DNA of 64,000 nt, from the NCBI RefSeq assembly GCF_019048525.1, contig NZ_CP077370.1, positions 57,297-121,296 of the forward strand, in the 5' to 3' direction. The notes under the pieces were generated by a model. The model was not told the DNA's origin. It made no database searches and saw only the letters and a list, made by a program, of their open reading frames with translations. This DNA is from Acinetobacter lwoffii (GTDB lineage Bacteria > Pseudomonadota > Gammaproteobacteria > Pseudomonadales > Moraxellaceae). The position numbers were made by a program, and so were the translations under genes. Positions within the stretch are counted from its first letter, which is position 1, and the number at the start of each line of letters is the position of its first letter. This document shows positions 1-9,130 of this stretch, in pieces.

Positions 1-224
1 TTTTGATCTTCTGTGCAATCCTCAATAAAGTTTGCAATTTCTTGCACATTCCAACATTCCGTAGAACGCTGGTTATCCGCTTTAAATAAACATTTGATGA
101 TGGAATGTTTTTCAAAATCAGTCAGTGCTACTTCAAAATTGTCACGCTGCATTGAAGGTGACATTTCTTCTGGCAACATAACTTTACGCTGAATAATATT
201 GGTCAATAATCGTGTTGGACCCAT
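1..224 (-). CDS. Hypothetical protein, 3' part outside window
   Basis: An open frame runs from an ATG at 222-224 to the left edge of the window with no stop, so about 74 N-terminal residues are visible (MGPTRLLTNIIQRK...). A Shine-Dalgarno-like GGAGA lies about 8-12 bases before the start. The visible part is soluble-looking and mixed in charge, with two cysteines and no signal peptide or membrane segment. I do not recognise the family. Its short leader and proper ribosome site argue that it is a real gene cut by the window edge. Confidence 0.55.
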   Translation of the reverse strand, partial: MGPTRLLTNIIQRKVMLPEEMSPSMQRDNFEVALTDFEKHSIIKCLFKADNQRSTECWNVQEIANFIEDCTEDQ

Positions 225-769
225 TTTTATTTTCTCCAGACAACACTGTCCTACTTTCGCTCAAGTACGAAATTTGAAAGTGTATATAGTTCGATTTGGT
301 TAAAGCGATGAATTAAATGACCGTCAATATTCAGTCAGCGCTAACAAAAGAAACCTAAGAGAAATGGGTACTTTTAAAATGATATTTTTCATATTGTAAT
401 CTCGTTGATCAATGTGAAATTTGCCAACATCTTTTCCACGAGATGGTGGCAAACCAAATAGGGGTGGAAATACCGCTCAACGAAACGGCCAGTCATAGAC
501 TGCCCTACTTGGCCTGCCATAAAGCATTGCCATGCAGACACAAAAGAGCCACTAAAAGTGACTCTTTAGCACGTTGAGATGCGGGTTTCCACGCCCGATT
601 ACAGATTTTGCTGTAATGTAATTATCATATGGGTATCTTTTTCTTTGGTCAAACCGAATTAGAATTTTTTTATTCATTTTTAAATAAAAAAATATAAATC
701 GATAACATATGGATCAAATTGAAAGCAAAGAACAAATCAAAGTCGCTGATTCCTAGGCCCCTTAGGTTG
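225..769. other. Non-coding stretch with one hairpin
   Basis: No supported gene. It contains the upstream region of the hypothetical gene at 1-224, the hairpin at 543-567, and an AT-rich part from 650. A 15-codon frame starts at 709 and ends with TAG at about 754; it could be a clipped gene start, but there is too little to name. Confidence 0.4.
543..567 (-). terminator. Possible terminator hairpin
   Basis: AAAGAGCCACT and AGTGACTCTTT pair over 11 positions around an AAA loop. The single mismatch becomes a G-U pair in the minus-strand transcript, which also has a short T tract after the stem. It could end a minus-strand transcript, possibly read-through from the recombinase unit to its right. 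Confidence 0.4.
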
Positions 770-990
770 AACGATATATGCTTAGGCTATTTGCACAAGG
801 AAGGATGCTATACGGCTTCTAGCAGCATATTAAATGCAAGGTATGATGTAGTCAGGTAAATGATATTTATGCACACGTAGCTGTCTTGAACAAATTCACA
901 GAATTTGGCTGCACTTATACCCAAATTGTCACTTGAATTTAGCTCAATTAGGGTAGCGCTGTCTTTCAAAACTTTATGTAATAAAGCGTG
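770..990 (+). mobile_element. IS5-family right-end remnant
   Basis: From about 860 to 990 the sequence matches, with many substitutions, the last 130 bases of the IS5-family element at 52808-53852. Shared blocks include GCACACGTAGC, ACCCAAATTGTCACTTGAAT and GCTCAATTAGGG. No transposase frame survives. The match before 860 is weak, so the left boundary is uncertain. Confidence 0.55.
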
Positions 991-1006
991 CGTAAGTCAT
1001 ATTTAC

Positions 1007-4000
1007 TTAAATTCTGATATGATCTCTAATCACCAAATATCGTACACTCAACCATGCTAGTACCCATCGCACGGCGCTTAATGACGCTTGTTGAGACATA
1101 ATTCTAAAATAATCATATTTATTATGTTTCATCACTATCGGAAAAAACTGATGTTCTGTAAGGATTGAAAGCATAGGTTCATCCTCTGCCGTAAAATGCA
1201 TCAATACTTTTGTTACATTACTTTCATACAACCATTTTTTTATTAACCAATTATAAGTTTCTGATTGGTTTTGTTCTAAATAATCAAATCGCTCTAAAAT
1301 CTCTTGTGCAGAATTAAAATCTACAGCACTGAGTAATTCAGGCAAACGTGCTAACTTTCCTTGTGTCGATAATGGATGTCTTCCTATATTTGAACCACGT
1401 TTACCTGACGGAATGTTTGCCATCATAATTAAAGCTTTCTTCCAGGACTCAATATCTAATCGTGGCTGCCCCTGCCCAGAAATAAGATACCGCTCAATAT
1501 CTTCAAACTTTTGAAATAATTCGTGTTTAATTACTTTTCCAGTCGAATTCCCTCTTTTTTGAGCATAGATGACCCACCTCTGACTTTGTCTTTTTTTGAG
1601 TACATATTTTTCGATGGTGTCTCTCAACTCATATTTTAGATTACCATTCTGTTGATGAATCGCTTGGAAATGCCTGAATAAATTACTCCGACTCATGACT
1701 CGCTTAAAAAATGCAGTATGTAAATTGGGTTGCTGTTGTTGCATGCTATAGGCATAAGTAGCTAGAAATAAGATATGAATATAATGCTTTAATGTTGTTG
1801 ATTCATGTAAATGTCCAAGCACTCGACTAATCGCCTTAATCCCTTGCCCAACCTGTCCTTCATTGCCTACTAGCGTATTAAATTGCTCATTCGATGGCAT
1901 CCAAGTTTGTAGCCATGGCAGTTCTATTGTCAGCGCTTTAAAATCAACCACTGTTTGCAAACACTTTAAAGTATATGCACTTGCAAACGTATGTCTTAAA
2001 TGATGTAAGCTGAGATCAATATCTCCAGTGGCTTTCTTTAATATTTGAGATATTTGATCAAAAAAAGGCCTATGCTCACTGTTCTCATCGGACATTAATA
2101 TTGAATCTTTTTTATTCTGATAAATATCATCTAATCCCTTTTGAATCGTCTGACTTAATAAATTCATCGGAACAACACGTTCTGATCCAAGTGTTTTTAA
2201 CTGATGCTCACCATAAGGACGAATTCGGAGCATATCCTCATCAATATCTAAGGGCCGTAAATGAAGTGTCTCTGAACGGCGTACACCCATCGCCGCAGAT
2301 AAACGAAAATGACGCTGAATCTCTAGACGTAAAGCAGTATCATTCACCCCAGATTCTACAGATTGTAATATTTGAACGATCTGCCGCACTTCATTTTTTG
2401 AAAAAACCTTAGCACTTGCTTGATGCGCTGTACGCTTGTGTAACTTTATACGATCATCATTTAATTGAATTAAAAAATCTCTAAAGCGATTCCACGCAGC
2501 GAGATGCTTGCGGTGTGGAAAATGCTCTTGCGTCAACTCCATCCATTTTTGAAATACATCTTCATCAATCTGGCTATCTTTTGTTAAATCTTCTGAAAAC
2601 CCCAATATACCTGCACTGACGATGGCCAAATGTAGATGAATCATATTTCGATTCTGTAGACTTAACTCTTCTGCATCACAGCGTAAAATCAGCCATCGCA
2701 CAAAGCACGTTAATAAATTGACTGAGTAGTGATTCGTTTCATTATTGGCAAGCTGTTTAAGCCAAATGCTTGATCTAGATTCACCTTTTAGTTGCTGAAT
2801 CATCGCTAAAATATCAGACAAATGTAGTTGCTCATCGTCTATTTCTATTTCACTTTCTGGCTCAGTGCTATCTAAATTTGTGGTTAATTTTTCATATTCG
2901 AATAAGCGTAATAATTCATTTATTGAAAGATCTTCAGTCAGGACTTGGCCTGATATATAACCTGCAATCAACGGAGTGCTATTTAACATCACATTTTGCT
3001 GTAAAGCTTTCAACCATTGAGCTAACGATAGAGTTGACTTAACCCCTATTTGTTTTAAATATGTATTAAAACACTTTTGCCAAGCCGTTCTTTGTTGATT
3101 TCTTGGCTGTGCTAAAATCTCTTTTAATCGGGGCTGTAGATACTGTCGGTCTACTAAAATTAACGTCGAGACATAAGGACTTAACATTACTGTACGGCGT
3201 ATCTTTGTCACAGATCTATCATTATTCACTGTCAGTTCAACGAGCCGACTATTCCCCATAGCGACTATAGGCTGATCAGAAGCAATAAACTCTAACATTG
3301 CTTGTAAATGGCTTACTCTGCACAATTGTGAATACATCGAGAGTACAACCAGCAAACGTCCTATTTCAACATCACAATTTTGATGTTCAGGTAATTTTTT
3401 TAAATCCTCCTGAATAACATCAAGTAAGTTTTGTTCTATATAACACCATGTACTAAAACTATTTTCAGATGTCAGCCATGTACGATGAGCCTTTTGAGGT
3501 AGCTGAACGAATAAAGGAATTTTCGTTTTATCGCGAATATAAGCACAATATGCCTTGATCGCTTCTGGCAAATCAATGTTTGTATTTTTAGCTAAATGTG
3601 AAGCTAATACATGTCCAAGCTCTAAAGCTACTTGTGGCTCAGGATTTTCCTCAAAAATCAACGGACAATAGGACTCATACTCTGAGTTTTTCAGCCATTC
3701 TTTTACATCATTTTCTGAATATTGTATTCTCAGCTTCGTCTCTACTTGAGCTGTTTTAGTCTCTTGGGTTAAAACAAATATTGGAATATGCTTGATTTTT
3801 AAAAAATCAAAACCTTCAAGACATTCGAAACCTAATTGTTTTTGCAAGTTTTCTTGTACATCAAGCCACTGTTGTTGAAAAGCTGATACAGGAAATACAG
3901 ATAACATATCCCATGGATGACGACCCCGTATCCAGTGCCCAAGTCCAGCGTCCTTGAACCGTCCAGGTAACTGATTATAATCAGAGCGAACCAACTTCCG

Positions 4001-6055
4001 TGCCCAATTTCTAACTAAACCTTCAATCTGATGAGGATCACAAAGTTGCACAGCATAAGATGATAAATCAACACGTGGTTCAACTTGCTCCCCTAGCATT
4101 CCCATCAAACCACGTAAACCTTGAATCTGTTTGATCAATGCTTGCGTCAATGGCACATAACGATCGGTTGATTCATCTTGATGATGTTTATCTTGAATCA
4201 ATGCCCAGCCTTGCTGACTGATCCACTTTGGAAAGGGCTGCTTAATTCCTCGTCCTGCAGTTGCAAGATTCATCCATAATGCTGTATACAATGTTAAGTT
4301 ATCAAAGAGCGTCTGCCAATCTTTCTGTTCGGCAGCATGATTTATGCTCTTTTTTATTCGTGTAATTTCATTTTGTATTTCAATAATCTTTATTCCAATT
4401 GGGCTACCCACCCGCTTATTGGAAGAGTATTTATATTCAGGAATATTAATTTTTATCGTGCTTAAACAAGCAGCCCAGAGTTGCTCAAGTTGCCTCTGTT
4501 CAAAAGAGGCATAATGAATCAAGTTATCATAATTTCGACCTGATGCATTCGTCACTGCTTTAACGACAGCTAAATCACCTTGGCTATGCTCATATAACAA
4601 CCGTGGAAGAATATCTCGAATGCTTTTGAGGCTGATTTCTAGCTCTTGAGGTAAACGGTTAATCAGTTCACTCACGTCACGTTCAACTGCCATATGACGT
4701 CTTGTAATCCCAAGATTTTTGACTTGACTCACCAAATCATTGAGTTCACTTGGTAAAACCAAATGTAATTCATTGGTCCATGGCACATGAAATTTAGAAT
4801 GTTCTGGTTTTTTTTTGAGTGTCGGTGTCCCTGCAAACACACTTAATACATATGCAGATAAAGTATGATTATACTGAATAGCAATATTATTCTGATCTGC
4901 ATTTCGACTAAAACGAGGCGCTGTTAATTCAGTAACCGAACGTCCTGTGAGTAAACTCAATATTAAAGCTAATTTTGCGCGTAAGATTAAGCTGGCATCA
5001 GTATGAGATGGTTGACAGAGCCTAAATACTTCTTGAATTGAATTTAAGGACAATCGCGATTTGGTCCAAACTAAACCAACATTTGCAGCTTCAATATGTT
5101 GAGAAGTAGACTTAGATGCATAAAGCCCTCGAATTAAATCGGATTGTTCTGCCAAAAAAAATCTAAACAAGGGCTCCAATGGTGTTTCATCTTCTTCAAT
5201 CTCATCATGCTCAAATACATCAGAGACTAGACCACGATGAATTTCATCTACATCCTCTAAAGGTTGGATAGCAATACTTAATGAACCATATCGTTGCAGG
5301 ATCAATTTTTTGTGCTTTAACCCTATACAGTGTACAAACTTTGGACGTTTCTTCTTATTTTTTAGAGGATTGTTTTCCCAAATTTGGGATAAAAATAGCT
5401 TTAATGGATAAAAAACTTCTTTAAATCGTTTATCTTCAGAACGATCGGACATTGAACGAATCCATTGTTCCGGTCCGTTTTGAGTGATTAAGTCTTTGAC
5501 TCGTTCTAAAATATCCTCATGACTTGGATCACCCAACAGCCTAATCGCTAAAAAGGCGTTATACACACGAGATCCTTTTTGACCTTTCAGCTTTATGCTT
5601 CCATCACCCTTTAAATAACTACTATAAAGCCCTAGGGTATGTACTTTTTTTTGAAAGTGAAAGATTTGGTCTAAAAACCACCTTATTACCGTATTAAAAC
5701 TCTCATTATTTTGACTTATTCCTGCTTGAATCAATAGCAAGTCACAAATACCACTGTCTCCAGTGTAGGGGCGTAATGGCGTAAGTATATTATTTCTATC
5801 TGTTGTTTCTGAGAAGAAATGTGAATATTTCTCAGCATCCTGTAATCTACTAATGATCTTTAACGTATTAAGCTCATCACGAAATTCTGATAATTCATCA
5901 TCCCCAATCAATGTGAAGATTCGCTGACAAATGACAACAATGCCAGCTAAGCTATAGTGTGCACGCAACAAAAATAATGCTTGGATCAGTTCTTTTTCTT
6001 CTATATTTTCATTCTGATTAATACATTCTAGGAGCTTCTTGAAATAACTTTTCAT
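1007..6055 (-). CDS. Giant tyrosine recombinase (1682 aa)
   Basis: The C-terminal third is a tyrosine recombinase/integrase. A core-binding-like segment (about residues 1180-1225) is followed by the arginine in GVRRSETLHL (R1259/R1260), the H-x-L-R box in LHHLRHTF (H1351, R1354), a GH pair (H1415) and the candidate nucleophile in KHYIH (Y1425). The full catalytic set is therefore present, so strand cleavage and rejoining is the likely activity. About 255 residues follow the tyrosine. The roughly 1180 residues before the catalytic domain are unlike ordinary integrases of 300-450 residues; parts near residues 360-520 and 900-990 look like decayed recombinase domains. The start codon overlaps the upstream gene's stop as ATGA, implying translational coupling. 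Target, cargo and element ends are not visible. The recombinase call is firm; the biological role is unknown. Confidence 0.8.
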   Translation of the reverse strand: MKSYFKKLLECINQNENIEEKELIQALFLLRAHYSLAGIVVICQRIFTLIGDDELSEFRDELNTLKIISRLQDAEKYSHFFSETTDRNNILTPLRPYTGDSGICDLLLIQAGISQNNESFNTVIRWFLDQIFHFQKKVHTLGLYSSYLKGDGSIKLKGQKGSRVYNAFLAIRLLGDPSHEDILERVKDLITQNGPEQWIRSMSDRSEDKRFKEVFYPLKLFLSQIWENNPLKNKKKRPKFVHCIGLKHKKLILQRYGSLSIAIQPLEDVDEIHRGLVSDVFEHDEIEEDETPLEPLFRFFLAEQSDLIRGLYASKSTSQHIEAANVGLVWTKSRLSLNSIQEVFRLCQPSHTDASLILRAKLALILSLLTGRSVTELTAPRFSRNADQNNIAIQYNHTLSAYVLSVFAGTPTLKKKPEHSKFHVPWTNELHLVLPSELNDLVSQVKNLGITRRHMAVERDVSELINRLPQELEISLKSIRDILPRLLYEHSQGDLAVVKAVTNASGRNYDNLIHYASFEQRQLEQLWAACLSTIKINIPEYKYSSNKRVGSPIGIKIIEIQNEITRIKKSINHAAEQKDWQTLFDNLTLYTALWMNLATAGRGIKQPFPKWISQQGWALIQDKHHQDESTDRYVPLTQALIKQIQGLRGLMGMLGEQVEPRVDLSSYAVQLCDPHQIEGLVRNWARKLVRSDYNQLPGRFKDAGLGHWIRGRHPWDMLSVFPVSAFQQQWLDVQENLQKQLGFECLEGFDFLKIKHIPIFVLTQETKTAQVETKLRIQYSENDVKEWLKNSEYESYCPLIFEENPEPQVALELGHVLASHLAKNTNIDLPEAIKAYCAYIRDKTKIPLFVQLPQKAHRTWLTSENSFSTWCYIEQNLLDVIQEDLKKLPEHQNCDVEIGRLLVVLSMYSQLCRVSHLQAMLEFIASDQPIVAMGNSRLVELTVNNDRSVTKIRRTVMLSPYVSTLILVDRQYLQPRLKEILAQPRNQQRTAWQKCFNTYLKQIGVKSTLSLAQWLKALQQNVMLNSTPLIAGYISGQVLTEDLSINELLRLFEYEKLTTNLDSTEPESEIEIDDEQLHLSDILAMIQQLKGESRSSIWLKQLANNETNHYSVNLLTCFVRWLILRCDAEELSLQNRNMIHLHLAIVSAGILGFSEDLTKDSQIDEDVFQKWMELTQEHFPHRKHLAAWNRFRDFLIQLNDDRIKLHKRTAHQASAKVFSKNEVRQIVQILQSVESGVNDTALRLEIQRHFRLSAAMGVRRSETLHLRPLDIDEDMLRIRPYGEHQLKTLGSERVVPMNLLSQTIQKGLDDIYQNKKDSILMSDENSEHRPFFDQISQILKKATGDIDLSLHHLRHTFASAYTLKCLQTVVDFKALTIELPWLQTWMPSNEQFNTLVGNEGQVGQGIKAISRVLGHLHESTTLKHYIHILFLATYAYSMQQQQPNLHTAFFKRVMSRSNLFRHFQAIHQQNGNLKYELRDTIEKYVLKKRQSQRWVIYAQKRGNSTGKVIKHELFQKFEDIERYLISGQGQPRLDIESWKKALIMMANIPSGKRGSNIGRHPLSTQGKLARLPELLSAVDFNSAQEILERFDYLEQNQSETYNWLIKKWLYESNVTKVLMHFTAEDEPMLSILTEHQFFPIVMKHNKYDYFRIMSQQASLSAVRWVLAWLSVRYLVIRDHIRI

Positions 6056-6774
6056 GAACTACTCCGAATACGATAGACTCTTGCCTTCTTCAAGTCTGTT
6101 AAAGCCAAAGCAACTTCTGCCATTGGTGCCACACGAACAATTTGCTGCTGATATTTTTGATAAAGTTCCTCCAGTCGAGGTAAAAATACAGAAAAGTTAG
6201 CTAAATGAAAATATGGTTGCACAGACTTGCCCAGCTCTTTCACTTTAATTCTTTCTAATGGCAAAAGCTTCTGGGCGATATAACCAGCTAAAACATTTTC
6301 GATTAAAAAATTACCACTCACCACCGGTGATGCCCAATTAACCAATTCTTGAACAAAGGAAATCGGCAGCTTTTTCAAAAAATGCTGTGTATTTAAAAAT
6401 AAAATCATTTCTTCTGGATCTAAACTCTTTAGTCGAAGTTGGCCTGCAACCACCATCTTGTCCTGTGCTTTATCCACTTTAGCCCAGTGTCTTCTTTTCA
6501 CACTATCCTTTAGAGTTTTTACCTTACATAAGTCCCTATCGACAGCAAGCAGTAACTTACGATATATCGCGAGCAGTAGTAATGCTTGATTTTTAATTTT
6601 TTCTGAAAACTCCCCGCTCATTTCCTCATTGAGTAACATCATTTTCAAAACTAAAACTGGGCATGGTTTTTCAAACCTGCCTTCAGAAATTGTTAATGCA
6701 TCAATGAGCAATGGTGTCATCATTTTTTTCTGCACAGGGAAGTTATTTTTAGCGTCACAATAGTAGAATAACAC
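6052..6774 (-). CDS. Unknown partner of giant recombinase
   Basis: A 240-residue soluble, basic, helix-rich protein with no signal peptide, membrane segment or motif I recognise. Its stop overlaps the recombinase start by four bases (ATGA), so the two are almost certainly co-translated. The role as an accessory, DNA-binding or directionality factor is inferred only from this coupling. The first ATG follows a very AT-rich stretch (6780-6860) that would hold the promoter; the methionines at residues 18-19 are alternative starts. The downstream gene is seven times longer. Confidence 0.65.
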   Translation of the reverse strand: MLFYYCDAKNNFPVQKKMMTPLLIDALTISEGRFEKPCPVLVLKMMLLNEEMSGEFSEKIKNQALLLLAIYRKLLLAVDRDLCKVKTLKDSVKRRHWAKVDKAQDKMVVAGQLRLKSLDPEEMILFLNTQHFLKKLPISFVQELVNWASPVVSGNFLIENVLAGYIAQKLLPLERIKVKELGKSVQPYFHLANFSVFLPRLEELYQKYQQQIVRVAPMAEVALALTDLKKARVYRIRSSS

Positions 6775-6863
6775 AGTCCCAAAATTAACAAAATTAAATC
6801 AAATAAATTTTATATTTAATAAAAAAGTATTTGATTTATATAATTTATTTACTAACTTTATTT

Positions 6864-7202
6864 TTATACTAATTCATCAGCGGCGATATCTTCTTCGACC
6901 GCTTCGTCCCAAAGATGGATTTGTTTGGCCGTTAAGTGTTCATTCTTCTGGGCGAACTTATGCCGTTTAAACTGCGCAAGTTCATGCTCGTATTTTTGAT
7001 TGAGAATAGAGAGAGATTTAACTTTAGAATCTAATTGCTGATTGGTGACTTCAAGATGTTTAACTCTGGCATCTAATTGCTGATTTGATTGTTCCAGTTG
7101 TTGTTTTGATTATGCTAAAGACTGATGCTGCATCGCCAATTGCCGGGTAAATTCCAGCAGTTGTTCATGGGGCAGTTGGCTTAAATCAGGCAGCGTATTC
7201 AT
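6864..7202 (-). pseudogene. IS66 TnpC N-terminal remnant
   Basis: The frame starts MNTLPDLSQLPHEQLLEFTR, typical of the first residues of an IS66-type transposase, and stops near 7110. After frame changes it resumes with a coiled-coil-like stretch and KNEHLTAKQIHLWDEA, again IS66-like, ending at 6864-6866. The whole DDE catalytic part is missing. Confidence 0.65.
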
Positions 7203-7276
7203 GGCCGCAGTATGCTTGAGGTCATGACGCAGAGGAAATAGAATGTTTGGAGAATAGCAGAATGGCCGAGCTTGGT

Positions 7277-7614
7277 TTAGAGCATTGTTACCACTTGCTG
7301 CAGACCGATTCTTTGCCAAGCTAAACCTTGGATCAGTGCTTGTAAGTGCTCCGGGCTGAGGGCCACGGTTTCACCCTGGTGAACTTTAGCCCAGTGGAAT
7401 TTTCCCTGTTCCAGCCGCCGGGCACACAGCCAGATGCCCAGTCCATAATGCACCAGCACTTTCATGCGATGGTCACGTTTGTATTACAGAATAGGTAAGC
7501 ACAATGCGGTTTGATATAGCCAAAGGCTCTCAGCACCTGAGCCATGACAGTATCCATACCTGCTCGCATATCCAGAGGTTGGGTAGACAGCCAAATTTCA
7601 TCGATACGGATCAT
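7277..7614 (-). pseudogene. IS66 TnpB (Orf2) remnant, frameshifted
   Basis: Two overlapping frames together make a TnpB protein. The first begins MIRIDEIWLSTQPLDMRAG and ends near 7462; the second carries HYGLGIWLCARRLEQGKFHW. The conserved DMRAG and the L.RRLEQGKF block identify the IS66 Orf2 family. A frameshift near 7465 breaks the gene. It lies between the TnpA and TnpC remnants in normal IS66 order. Confidence 0.7.
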
Positions 7615-7668
7615 GTTGCAAGTGCCTTGAGTAATTCTCCTAAAGCAGATATTTCTGATACTTGCCAT

Positions 7669-7797
7669 TTCAAGCCAATTTCTGATTTTGAGTGGGGTAA
7701 AGTAATTTGAACCGTTAACATGTCAGTAGGAGTAGGATCTAATGGTGCAGAGCAAGATAAAGCAATAAATGCAGGTTTATTCGGTAGTGGTGAGCGA
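7669..7797 (+). other. Foreign fragment inside the IS66 scar
   Basis: About 130 bases that do not read as IS66. On the plus strand two short open stretches run SNSPKADISDTCHFKPISDF and, after a stop, NMSVGVGSNGAEQDKAINAG, ending near 7810. They look like the C-terminal end of an unidentified protein left by recombination. Confidence 0.25.
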
Positions 7798-7979
7798 TCA
7801 TTTCTCTAGCTTACCATCAATTAAGCGAATCCAGTTGGATAGGGGATTTGTATTCAATCCATGTTGCAAAGCGACTGAAGCAATTGAAACGTCCGGTGCT
7901 TTACAAGCCTGAACGATCTGCTGTTTAAATTCAGCACTGCATGTTCTTCGTTTTTTCTCAAGAGATGTGATGGATGTCC
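7798..7979 (-). pseudogene. IS66 TnpA (Orf1) remnant
   Basis: The frame carries RRTCSAEFKQQIVQACKAPD and ALQHGLNTNPLSNWIRLIDG, the helix-turn-helix region of an IS66/IS3-type Orf1. It is cut at its N-terminal side by the IS5-family insertion at 7982. The apparent longer reading frame across 7980 is a chance fusion with IS sequence. Confidence 0.65.
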
Positions 7980-7981
7980 TA

Positions 7982-8839
7982 GGGTGTGTTGACACTTTTA
8001 GCTTAAAAAAATAGCGAAGTAGTAAAATCAAATCGCCAAACCCAATTTTACTATTCGCTATGCCTCGTACCATGCTGACAGATCAACACTGGCAAAAGTT
8101 GAAAGTTATTCTGCGTAATTTATCCATTCACCACAACTCAAATTTACGCAATTTTATTGAAGCTATTCTCTATAGAATTAGAACAGGCTGTCCGTGGCGA
8201 GATATTCCTTGTTGTTTTGGTCATTCAAACTCTATTTTCAAACGTTTTAATCGTTGGTCAAGCAGCGGTAAGTTACTTAGATTATTCAAATTAATAGCCT
8301 CATGCCCCGATATGGAGTGGATTTTTATTGATGGCTCTCATGTACGTGCTCATCAACATTCTGCCGGCATAGCGAATCAATCTATTTCTAAAAGTGTAGG
8401 AGGAAACTCCTCAAAAATACATTTGATTGTTGATGCACATGGCAATCCTATTGATTTCATGATTACCGATGGAACCACACATGATGTTAAAGTTGCGCCT
8501 GATTTAATATCAACATTAGATTTAAAAGAGACAAAAGTGGTATGTGCAGATAAAGGCTATGATTCAGAACCACTGCGTGAACAGATCAGGAAAACAGGGA
8601 CTAAAGCGAATATACCAAAGAAAACAAATAGCCAATCAAACAATGACCATATGGACTGGTATTTATATAAAATCAGGCATTTAGTTGAAAATATGTTTTG
8701 TAGATTAAAGCAATTTAGAGGAATAGCTACTCGATATGACAAGCTCAAAAGAAATTATCAAAGTTCTGTTGCTTTAGCCTGTATATTTTTATGGCTACCT
8801 TTATAGGGTTAATTATGAACAGTAAATGTCAACAGACCC
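7982..8839 (+). mobile_element. IS5-family (IS427-type) element, copy A
   Basis: 858 bp, bounded by inverted repeats GGGTGTGTTGACACTTTTAG and (reverse complement) GGGTCTGTTGACATTTACTG, with a TA duplication on both sides (7980-7981 and 8840-8841). It encodes one transposase. A second copy at 57455-58311 in the opposite orientation differs by one A in a run near the end. It interrupts the IS66 tnpA remnant. Confidence 0.9.
8060..8806 (+). CDS. IS5-family DDE transposase (copy A)
   Basis: 248 residues. The N-terminal domain with GCPWRDIP is the DUF4096-type region of IS427-group transposases. The DDE domain has D in FIDGSHVRAH, D in VCADKGYDSE and E in HLVENMFCRLKQFRGIATRYD. Length is normal for a single-frame member and no break is seen, so it should be functional. 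The protein is identical to the copy at 57488-58234. It mobilises only its own IS. Confidence 0.9.
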   Translation: MPRTMLTDQHWQKLKVILRNLSIHHNSNLRNFIEAILYRIRTGCPWRDIPCCFGHSNSIFKRFNRWSSSGKLLRLFKLIASCPDMEWIFIDGSHVRAHQHSAGIANQSISKSVGGNSSKIHLIVDAHGNPIDFMITDGTTHDVKVAPDLISTLDLKETKVVCADKGYDSEPLREQIRKTGTKANIPKKTNSQSNNDHMDWYLYKIRHLVENMFCRLKQFRGIATRYDKLKRNYQSSVALACIFLWLPL

Positions 8840-8934
8840 TAGTTATTTGTAGTCATAAATTTAGTCCCCACTTGTTTTTAAGTGGGGACTAAATTAAGGC
8901 TTATAGGATGAATTCATAAGGTGTGTTCAGCGAA

Positions 8935-9046
8935 CACTTACGTTTTGAATAGATTTAAGGAATTAGGCAGACCTCATACCCAAGTTGTCACTTGAATTTG
9001 GATAACTTAGGGAAGATCTATATCTAAAGCCTTTATCCAACAGAGT
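8935..9046 (+). mobile_element. IS5-family right-end remnant
   Basis: About 110 bases matching the terminal part of the remnant at 33410-33873 in reverse orientation: CCTCATACCCAAGTTGTCAC followed by the GAATT..TAACTTAG block and AAAGCCTTTATCCAACAGAGTC. No coding sequence is left. The same family recurs at 860-990, 43080-43106 and 52808-53852. Confidence 0.6.
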
Positions 9047-9098
9047 CGTTTTTATCCTAGGGTCCTTACCACTTGTATTCTTTACAAACATATATCTA

Positions 9099-9130
9099 AA
9101 AAAGTGTAGCAAGTTGCTACACTTTTTTAG
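9099..9130. terminator. Terminator after rep
   Basis: AGTGTAGC, loop AAGTT, GCTACACT, flanked by A and T runs, so it works on either strand. It abuts the rep stop codon at 9127-9129. The same hairpin recurs after parB at 12843-12873. Confidence 0.8.

Noticed and set aside
2101..2412. 103-codon plus-strand frame inside the giant recombinase
   Set aside because: Antisense shadow of a conserved catalytic region; no ribosome site.
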